DNA of 64,000 bases from UBA5314 sp035560815. Lineage in GTDB: Bacteria; Bacillota; Syntrophomonadia; Syntrophomonadales; Syntrophomonadaceae. Location: positions 124,001 through 188,000 of the forward strand of contig DATMYR010000069.1 in the NCBI GenBank assembly GCA_035560815.1. The letters run 5' to 3'. The position numbers were made by a program, and so were the translations under genes. The notes under the pieces are model-generated. The model was given only the letters and a program-made list of their open reading frames with translations, had not been told where the DNA came from and did no database searches. Numbering within the stretch: position 1 is the first letter of the stretch; every line of letters starts with the position of its first letter. Below are positions 58,370 to 64,000 of this stretch, piece after piece.

Positions 58370-59218
58370 CTATTGGGGAAAGCTTATTGTAAAAGTAGTT
58401 CCCTGTTCCACATGGCTTTCCAGTTGCACCCGGCCTTTATATCTTTCTACCAGGTGTTTGATGGAGGTCAGACCCAAACCGCGGCTCCCATCCTCACCTT
58501 TGGTGGTGAAACCCGGTTCAAACATTTGGGATTGAATTTCTTCCGTTATAAATCCGGGGTTATGGGTCTGAATGAATATATAGGCCGAATTCTCATAAAA
58601 TTTTAGTTCGACCTTTTTACTCTGGGGATCCATAGGTTCAACGGCTTCCAGGGCATTATTGAGCAGGTTGCCCAGAATAGTCACACTATCCAGAGGTCTA
58701 ACTCTTAACCTGGAAAGGTCCGATTCTACCTCGACCTTAAAGGAAATCCCGCGGCTGGTGGCAGCGCCCATTTTGACCATAAGTAGAGCTGTTACCTCGG
58801 GAACGGCTAGCCGTAAAATCTCGCCGCTGACCTGGACATCATGGTAAAGCTCTGTAATATGCGCTTCAGCCTCTTCAACTGCTCCCAGACGCAGCAAACC
58901 GTACACTGTCTGCAGGTGGTTTACGAAATCATGCCGTTGGGTCCGGATCACCCGGTTCATCTCCTGTAAGTGTTCAATATGCAGTCTTTGCAGCTCAACT
59001 ACTTGCTCTTGTTTCGTAATAACCAATAGCTTGCGCGTTAGAAAAAGTGATAGGAACACGGTGGCTAATATTACAAAGAGCATAGATACCATGATGAAAT
59101 CCCGACTTACTACAAGATTAAGTCCTAACAAACATGACTGGAAGTAGAAACCAAGTACTACCAGGACTACTGTTAAACCCAATAAACATGTAGCGTTAAA
59201 TAAACCAGTTCCTTTCAT
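58370..59218 (-). CDS. AgrC-like histidine kinase with short membrane region
   Basis: The 282-residue kinase has only two N-terminal helices (about residues 8-34 and 40-62) before its dimerisation helix. The phosphorylated His96 is in RTQRHDFVNHLQ, the SpoOB-type H-box of AgrC kinases. The ATPase domain follows with NLLNNALEA (N box) and GSRGLGLTSIKHLVERYKG (G box). AgrC usually has a five- to seven-helix sensor region; the missing part appears to be the separate protein encoded directly upstream. The ATG overlaps its stop (ATGA), so translation is coupled. Confidence 0.93.
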   Translation of the reverse strand: MKGTGLFNATCLLGLTVVLVVLGFYFQSCLLGLNLVVSRDFIMVSMLFVILATVFLSLFLTRKLLVITKQEQVVELQRLHIEHLQEMNRVIRTQRHDFVNHLQTVYGLLRLGAVEEAEAHITELYHDVQVSGEILRLAVPEVTALLMVKMGAATSRGISFKVEVESDLSRLRVRPLDSVTILGNLLNNALEAVEPMDPQSKKVELKFYENSAYIFIQTHNPGFITEEIQSQMFEPGFTTKGEDGSRGLGLTSIKHLVERYKGRVQLESHVEQGTTFTISFPQ

Positions 59219-59712
59219 AAGGTGCTATCCTCTTCTAAATTTAATAAAGAACGGAGGTCGAATAACACAATCTTCTTGCTCCATATGAGGAATATACATC
59301 CAGATAGTATTAGGAATTCAGGGATTGGGAATAAGATTCGCAGCAGAGGGTTTGCCATTACGGTAGGTAAGGAAAAACCGGTAATATAAGAAATAAAATA
59401 ATTTAAAATCCCTTCTCCCAGGCATAGAAAAATAAAACCTATACATGAAATGATTGCAGAATAAATAAAAGAAAGTCGTCCAATAACCACCAAACATACA
59501 ATTAAAACAGGTAACTGAAGGAAGACATAGGTACCCAGTGGAAGTGAAAGTTTGTGCATGAAGTAACTGACAATAGATGTTAGTAGGGCAACAAAGAATG
59601 CCCTGGTAAAAGCAAGAGATTTTGTACCGGTTAATACAAGACCCAGATATACTAAAATTAAGGTTTCCGGTAATGACTGCAGGAAAACTAAATAAAAGGG
59701 CATATAATCCAA
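59215..59712 (-). CDS. five-helix membrane protein, likely separate sensor part of the kinase
   Basis: The 165-residue protein is almost wholly hydrophobic with about five membrane helices (about residues 5-28, 34-54, 60-78, 82-112, 122-143) and a short acidic tail (LEEDSTL). Its TTG start at 59712 lies seven bases after GAGGCG. Its stop overlaps the kinase's start in ATGA. Together with the two helices of the kinase it would give the membrane topology of a standard AgrC sensor. I infer that it senses the pheromone; I do not recognise it by sequence alone. Confidence 0.75.
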   Translation of the reverse strand: MDYMPFYLVFLQSLPETLILVYLGLVLTGTKSLAFTRAFFVALLTSIVSYFMHKLSLPLGTYVFLQLPVLIVCLVVIGRLSFIYSAIISCIGFIFLCLGEGILNYFISYITGFSLPTVMANPLLRILFPIPEFLILSGCIFLIWSKKIVLFDLRSLLNLEEDSTL

Positions 59713-59856
59713 GGGGAATCGCCTCGCACAAAAAAATAGTTCCGCTACCCTTTAACTTCTCTAAATTCTTCCATATTCCTCCCAATCCATAAAATATCAC
59801 CAGAAAGTGCCAAACGTCCTAGTATTGTTTTGGAATTTCATGCTAGAATTTGAGAA

Positions 59857-59885
59857 ATAAACGTTCGGTCGATTCGAGAAACTGA
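59857..59885 (-). promoter_or_regulatory. possible second LytTR site upstream of the sensor operon
   Basis: On the minus strand TCAGTTTCT (59877-59885) matches 8 of 9 and AACGTTTAT (59857-59865) all 9 positions of the LytTR consensus. Their spacer is 11 bp, one short of the usual 12. A CGAAT/CGACC core is shared with the agrD site. The promoter boxes that follow are weak (CTAGCA, 16 bp, TACTAG). Confidence 0.35.
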
Positions 59886-59934
59886 TTTCACGCACACGAA
59901 TGGACAGATTGATCCTTGAATTCCAGATTGGCGG

Positions 59935-60696
59935 GTGAACGCAGTGGATAAGGAAAACTTCACCAAGACCCGGGCTGAAGATATTGCTACCGGGGTTAAG
60001 CGGGTTGGAATGGCAGGCGGAGTAGCCAGGTTGTTGAAAAACCTGTTAGGATTTATCGTGGTGACCGCTTTTATGCTCTTATTAATTTCCTGGGGAATAC
60101 CAGCCTGGTTCTGCATTTTAGTCATCGTCATGATGGCAGCCTTTGTTGTATTGGAAGTGATCAGTTTGCGTAGAACCGCTCGGGTCAACCTGGAAGAGCT
60201 CAATGAACCGGAGCCAGAAGAAATCTACCTGGAACCCGGGGAAAAAGCGGTTCTCTGGATTCCAGGAGTGATGCGGGTTTGGAAGGCCAGGAGTTTCTCT
60301 ATTCTAGGCACCGGCAAGGTCATGACACCGGAGAATACAATGCTCCTGAGCAATCATGGAATTTGGATCCTTACCGTTCCACTGCCCGGGGTTGACAAAG
60401 TGGTTTCCGACACCGACATTGGTCAATGGCAATGGCTTACCGCCTGGCGCGATATCGAACAGTTATTGGCAGATATGTTGACCAGGGAAAGCCTTGTTGA
60501 TACATTAAAGGAGTGCCGGGCCCGGAAAATCTGCTCACTGGATCAGAGCGTTGGAATAAACTTTTCCGATCTGTCTCAGACCATTACCATCAAGCCAAAG
60601 GATCTAGAAACCTACGCCTACGCTATTCGCGATAAAGAAATCTACCTTAAAGCCCAGGGCAGCCTGACGCCATTTATGCAAAACCTGAAGCCATAA
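59935..60696 (+). CDS. membrane protein of unknown function divergent from the agr operon
   Basis: The 253-residue protein, GTG at 59935 or 59944, has two close hydrophobic helices (about residues 35-55 and 58-76). A cytoplasmic-looking domain of about 170 residues follows, with 'GEKAVLWIPGVMRVWKARSF' and WLTAWRDIEQLLADML. It may form a bPH/YcxB-like fold. A weak start signal makes the first residues uncertain. It shares an upstream region with the agr operon, so a common regulator is possible. It is convergent with the M15 peptidase gene, one base apart. Confidence 0.6.
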   Translation: MNAVDKENFTKTRAEDIATGVKRVGMAGGVARLLKNLLGFIVVTAFMLLLISWGIPAWFCILVIVMMAAFVVLEVISLRRTARVNLEELNEPEPEEIYLEPGEKAVLWIPGVMRVWKARSFSILGTGKVMTPENTMLLSNHGIWILTVPLPGVDKVVSDTDIGQWQWLTAWRDIEQLLADMLTRESLVDTLKECRARKICSLDQSVGINFSDLSQTITIKPKDLETYAYAIRDKEIYLKAQGSLTPFMQNLKP

Positions 60697-60697
60697 A

Positions 60698-61546
60698 TCA
60701 CTTTAAGAGTTCAAAATGCATGGAATCGCTGTAACTGTTTCCCCAGCTAAAACCGGCTGGTTTAAATGCTTTCTCCCATAATATACCATTGGGGTCATTA
60801 GGCTCTAGAGCGGGATCTACGTATCTGAAATGATTATTCGCATTAATATCGATCGCTGTTCCCCAGGAATGATTACTCAAACCGTTAGCCGGGTTCCAGT
60901 TCACATGTCTGGTTACAAAGGTACCGTCCATGGTCTTAATCAGGCTTAGAAGGGGAACCTCTTTTCCGTTGATTACCGCCGTGCCATTTTTAATATAGGT
61001 AAAAGCTTTTATAAAGTTGTCTTTGGCTGCTTTATTGACCTGCACCTGCCTATTTAAGCCCGGAAGAGTAATGGTTACGATATTCTCAGCTATCCATTGT
61101 GGATCGATTTGGATTCTCCCGCCATCCGCTTCCTTATAATGGAATTGTCCAAATGCACCCTGACTTTTACTGAGTTTCGGATAGGCATTATTGAGATCAG
61201 TGGACCGTGATACGGGTGCACTACTATCCTCGATAATCGCTGTTTGGCTTTTGTTGACTGCCGAAGGTCCAGTTCCCTCATCTGATCTTTCTATTCCGGT
61301 ATTGTCCGGATACACTTCTTTATCCTGAACATTGGGGCTTGTCTCTCCAGTAAAACTATTGAGGTTTGTTTGCTCTCCGGTTGGTTCTTTTATTGGATTC
61401 TGTAAAGCCTCGCTGCTGTCTTGCGTATGTACATTACTTGAATCTAGGGTAGGTTTCGCTTTTGCATGGATTGCGTTTAGGCTAACCATTGATGTGATTG
61501 AAACCAAAACGATAAGTATAAGACTCCTTAAGACTTTCTTTTTCAT
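60698..61546 (-). CDS. secreted M15-family peptidase
   Basis: The 282-residue protein has a signal peptide (MKKKVLRSLILIVLVSITS) and a disordered Ser/Thr/Asn/Gln linker to about residue 130. A C-terminal M15_4 peptidase domain follows. The zinc ligands are visible: SNHSWGTAIDINAN (His, Asp) and DSMHFEL (His). This resembles D-Ala-D-Ala carboxypeptidase/L-Ala-D-Glu endopeptidase enzymes that trim peptidoglycan peptides outside the membrane. The linker probably spans the wall. The stop lies one base from the opposing gene. Confidence 0.9.
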   Translation of the reverse strand: MKKKVLRSLILIVLVSITSMVSLNAIHAKAKPTLDSSNVHTQDSSEALQNPIKEPTGEQTNLNSFTGETSPNVQDKEVYPDNTGIERSDEGTGPSAVNKSQTAIIEDSSAPVSRSTDLNNAYPKLSKSQGAFGQFHYKEADGGRIQIDPQWIAENIVTITLPGLNRQVQVNKAAKDNFIKAFTYIKNGTAVINGKEVPLLSLIKTMDGTFVTRHVNWNPANGLSNHSWGTAIDINANNHFRYVDPALEPNDPNGILWEKAFKPAGFSWGNSYSDSMHFELLK

Positions 61547-61702
61547 AAACTCCTCCGCTTACAACTGTTGACTACAGTGGTTGCCATCTTCTGGTCTCAC
61601 TTACCTCCCATTCCCTTATTTTAGTTACAATTCTATCTTTGGGAATGAATTGCAGTCAAAGGTAAGATAAGGAAGTATTTAGGCCGGAGAGTTTAAGAGA
61701 GG

Positions 61703-61732
61703 GATCGGCCTGGTTAAAAAACCAGGCCGATC
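61703..61732. other. perfect intergenic inverted repeat
   Basis: A 13-bp stem (GATCGGCCTGGTT with its complement at 61720-61732) around four A residues lies between the M15 and TPM genes. No T-run follows on either strand, though it is probably a terminator or RNA stop structure for the TPM gene. Confidence 0.6.
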
Positions 61733-61800
61733 AGTGAAGCGGTATCAGAAAGTTATTCTTTAGAATTCATGGAAACCGAATGCCTCTGGCGAGCGGATTG

Positions 61801-62622
61801 TTAACGATCACTGCCGCCGCCGCCAAAGCCTCCGCCTCCTCCGGAGTCACTCCCTCCACCACGTCCACCCCCAAAACCCCCACGTAAGAGCATTCCCAGG
61901 AGCAATCCGGTCAAGAAGCCGTTGAGGAAATGGTTATCCAGCCATAAGAGAATCAACAGAATGAGAACACCCAGTATCACCGCCCATGTGGGAAGCTTGG
62001 TCTTGGCCGGAGCCTTGTTTGCGGTCGAATTCGTCTGTCCCGGTGTTATGGTAACTCCATATTCGTGGGCAATCTCGTTAATCACAGCAATATAACCATC
62101 ACGTAGACCCTGATCAAAATTGCCATTGCGGAAAGCAGGGATCATGTACTGGTCCTGGATTCTACCGGTTTTGGCATCCGGCAAGGCGCCTTCCAGTCCA
62201 TACCCAACTTCGATCCGGGACATGTTGCCCGGAGTGCCTGAAGGGACGACTAAAATGAGTAAGCCATTGTTCAAGCTCTTATCACCCAACTGCCACTTGC
62301 GAGCAATAGCCAGTGAGACAGCGCTAATGGGTTGATCTTCCAGACTTTTTAGGGTGACCACCGCAACTTGAGCCTTGGTAGAACGTCTCAACTCCTGGCT
62401 GGTGTTAATAATCAAGGATTTCGTTTGATCAGACATTACATTGGCCTGATCCAACACGTAGAAACCCGGACCCGGGTCGGGAATACTTAAAGCGGCTGCA
62501 ATAGGAGATGGAAAAAATGCAAAACTCAAAAAAGCCATTATTATTATAAAACTAATAATGATGGCTGAAGAGATTCGCATTCTCCTCCTGTTAAGGAAGC
62601 CCTTAGCTACACGTTTATTCAT
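61801..62622 (-). CDS. TPM-domain (YgcG-like) membrane protein
   Basis: The 273-residue protein has a signal/anchor helix at its N-terminus and a TPM domain (about 48-195). Motifs are DQANVMSDQTKSLII, VVTLKSLEDQPISAVSLAI and GYGLEGALPDAKTGRI. A membrane helix at about 205-235 and a Gly/Ser-rich tail follow. It lies 14 bases downstream of lemA, the usual lemA-ygcG pair. A phosphatase-like or assembly role has been suggested for TPM domains; nothing here proves it. Confidence 0.88.
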   Translation of the reverse strand: MNKRVAKGFLNRRRMRISSAIIISFIIIMAFLSFAFFPSPIAAALSIPDPGPGFYVLDQANVMSDQTKSLIINTSQELRRSTKAQVAVVTLKSLEDQPISAVSLAIARKWQLGDKSLNNGLLILVVPSGTPGNMSRIEVGYGLEGALPDAKTGRIQDQYMIPAFRNGNFDQGLRDGYIAVINEIAHEYGVTITPGQTNSTANKAPAKTKLPTWAVILGVLILLILLWLDNHFLNGFLTGLLLGMLLRGGFGGGRGGGSDSGGGGGFGGGGSDR

Positions 62623-62636
62623 ACACTTTGACCCGT

Positions 62637-63194
62637 TTATTTAAAGTCAACTTGGGGAACTGATTTCGCTTTTTCGTCAACTTGAAAATATTCCCGGGTC
62701 TGAAAACCCAACATACCTGCCCAAATTGAAGTGGGAAAAGTCTTTATCTTGGCATTGTACACTTGAACACTGTCATTATAATCTTTGCGGGCAACCGCCA
62801 AACGGTTCTCTGTGCCAGCCAATTCATCCTGCAGCTGCCGGAAATTCGCATCTGACTTGAGGGTTGGATAGTTTTCTACCACCACCAGCAGTCGGGATAG
62901 GGTGGAAGACAACTGATCATTAGCAGCAGCCTTGTCTGCCACCCCTTGAGCGCCTACTAAACGGCTTCGTGCGTCAGCGATATTATCCAAAATACCCTTC
63001 TCCTGGCTGGCAAATCCTTTCACGGTTGCAACTAAATTGGGTATCAGGTCGGCCCGTCTTTGCAGCTGGTTGTCGATTTGGCTCCATTTGCTGTTTACCG
63101 ATTCATTAAGGCTGACCAGTCCGTTGTAGCTACCGACACCCCAAAATACAAACAGGAGCACTACCGCTAAAACAATAATCCAGGTCTTTTTCAT
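62637..63194 (-). CDS. lemA: LemA-family protein
   Basis: The 185-residue protein is a LemA-type membrane-tethered helical bundle. One N-terminal helix precedes YNGLVSLNESVNSKWSQIDN and QLQRRADLIPNLVATVKGFA. ENRLAVARKDYNDSVQVYNA and FPTSIWAGMLGFQTREYFQ are the defining C-terminal blocks. It should sit with the N-terminus outside and the coiled bundle on one face of the membrane. It is the first gene of the lemA-TPM pair. The function is unknown. Confidence 0.95.
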   Translation of the reverse strand: MKKTWIIVLAVVLLFVFWGVGSYNGLVSLNESVNSKWSQIDNQLQRRADLIPNLVATVKGFASQEKGILDNIADARSRLVGAQGVADKAAANDQLSSTLSRLLVVVENYPTLKSDANFRQLQDELAGTENRLAVARKDYNDSVQVYNAKIKTFPTSIWAGMLGFQTREYFQVDEKAKSVPQVDFK

Positions 63195-63357
63195 TTCATA
63201 ACCTCCCTAACCATATCATTGCTTGGACTGAATAATATAATACCAGATATCCCACTTATTATATCATTTTTAAATTATTCCCTGTTTGCTTGAACAATCC
63301 GGCTCCTTAAATGGGTTAGAAAAGGCAATACCAAACATCAGTAATATCCCCGGCCAT

Positions 63358-63394
63358 AATAAAGCCACGAATATCAATTCGCGGCTTTTATTGC
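63358..63394 (-). terminator. terminator between lemA and the last gene of the window
   Basis: AAAGCC and CGAAT mirror ATTCG and CGGCTTT (one mismatch), with T-rich sequence on both sides. It lies about 60 bases beyond the stop of the gene at 63455..63856 on the minus strand. Confidence 0.65.
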
Positions 63395-63454
63395 CTCTGG
63401 TTTGTTCATTTCCTGCTCGGAATAACTGGAACGGACTCGATCAGGTATTCTTGA

Positions 63455-63856
63455 CTACCAGTTCCAGGACCCATCCGGATTCCACCGGCTGGGACTGGGG
63501 TGCATAATACCGATAGCCACAAAGATGGTGTCGGACAGAGTGTTTTTCGTCTTAAAGTAGCCTATTTCATTGCAGGTGCTGTCAAGCTTATGGTTATTCT
63601 GGCGGCTTTCCAAGAGAGTTTCTGCTTTAATATTACTAATGTCCAAATCGGCGGGGTATTTTTTGCCGTCGATATAGGGTGGTGCATAATAGACACCGGT
63701 TTTTTGATCAACATAAACAATCACATAGGGGGGGGCATCCTTGGCGATAATAATCCATTGGCCCAAAAGACCCAAGAGCACGGCTGCGCCTATTATAATC
63801 GCAATTACGCCATACAGTCTGTCCACAGGTTTACCTTTAACGATTTCTGAACTCAT
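63455..63856 (-). CDS. membrane-anchored protein of unknown function
   Basis: The product, 133 residues from ATG 63856, has one N-terminal membrane helix (about residues 16-34) and a soluble domain of about 95 residues. Motifs there are VIVYVDQKTGVYYAPPYIDG and LDISNIKAETLLESR. A C-terminal Trp-rich end reads RWNPDGSWNW. It may be exported as a small beta-type domain. The family is unknown to me. Nothing is seen in the remaining 144 bases of the window upstream of it. Confidence 0.6.
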   Translation of the reverse strand: MSSEIVKGKPVDRLYGVIAIIIGAAVLLGLLGQWIIIAKDAPPYVIVYVDQKTGVYYAPPYIDGKKYPADLDISNIKAETLLESRQNNHKLDSTCNEIGYFKTKNTLSDTIFVAIGIMHPSPSRWNPDGSWNW

Positions 63857-64000
63857 TTCCAACACTACCTCACATACTCTACCGAAATCTTTTCAGCATT
63901 AATAAATAATACCCAAAACTTCAATCTTTTCGTTTAATACGAAGCCTACTATCGACTAGCAGGGCTGGCACCCGGGATTATCAATGTCAAGTTCAACATA

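Overview
The window looks like a chromosomal segment of a spore-forming, anaerobic member of the Clostridia (Firmicutes). The support is a small acid-soluble spore protein, a Spo0E-type phosphatase, the sporulation membrane protein YtaF, a GerA germinant-receptor fragment, strong AGGAGG ribosome-binding sites, frequent TTG and GTG starts, and a Gram-positive style cell wall and agr repertoire. The crotonase plus 3-hydroxybutyryl-CoA dehydrogenase pair and an exported membrane [NiFe] hydrogenase fit a butyrate-metabolising, hydrogen-linked lifestyle such as that of Syntrophomonadaceae or Peptococcaceae. That placement is inference; no rRNA is present. I see no prophage, insertion sequence or CRISPR array.

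Layout. 1-8.4 kb (+): end of a carboxymuconolactone-decarboxylase-like gene, HAD hydrolase, SASP, YbaK deacylase, dnaE, mtrB (TRAP), pfkA, pyk. 8.6-20.2 kb (mostly -): crt and hbd, then small membrane, secreted and lipoprotein genes, a Mop molybdate-binding protein, a gerA remnant, a nitroreductase, a zinc-ribbon protein and an LCP transferase. 20.2-21.2 kb is about 1 kb of nearly gene-free DNA with one remnant. 21.2-31.8 kb (mostly +): spo0E-like, tRNA-Leu(CAA) on the minus strand, an ECF sigma/anti-sigma pair, polA-mutM-ytaF-coaE-lytic transglycosylase, an orphan peptide-binding protein and signal peptidase I. 31.9-39.5 kb: small proteins, MBL hydrolase, second nitroreductase, CDGSH-like protein, DJ-1/PfpI protein, FAD oxidoreductases, a copper-amine-oxidase-like stalk protein and the first of two twin zinc-ribbon genes. 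39.7-47.7 kb: typA, a fusA paralogue, a MerR regulator with a classic 19-bp-spacer promoter, PilZ and DUF1189 proteins. 47.7-51.9 kb (-): [NiFe] hydrogenase small and large subunits, cytochrome b and maturation protease. 52.1-56.3 kb: a release-factor-like protein, the second twin zinc-ribbon gene, small proteins and a GT2 glycosyltransferase. 56.4-59.7 kb (-): an agr-type quorum-sensing locus. 59.9-63.9 kb: a membrane protein, M15 peptidase, TPM and LemA proteins.

The most interesting part is the agr locus. A 40-residue AgrD-like autoinducer precursor (56644..56766, minus) lies downstream of a LytTR response regulator, AgrB and a histidine kinase. The sensor membrane domain of the kinase appears to be split into a separate five-helix protein. 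agrD has its own predicted promoter, a pair of 9-bp direct repeats matching the LytTR binding consensus at the expected 12-bp spacing, its own terminator, and a 70-nt nested hairpin in its 3' UTR. A second notable pattern is the pair of zinc-ribbon genes at 37.7 and 53.5 kb. Both have near-consensus promoters, and their leaders share a 9-nt element that can pair with the Shine-Dalgarno sequence.
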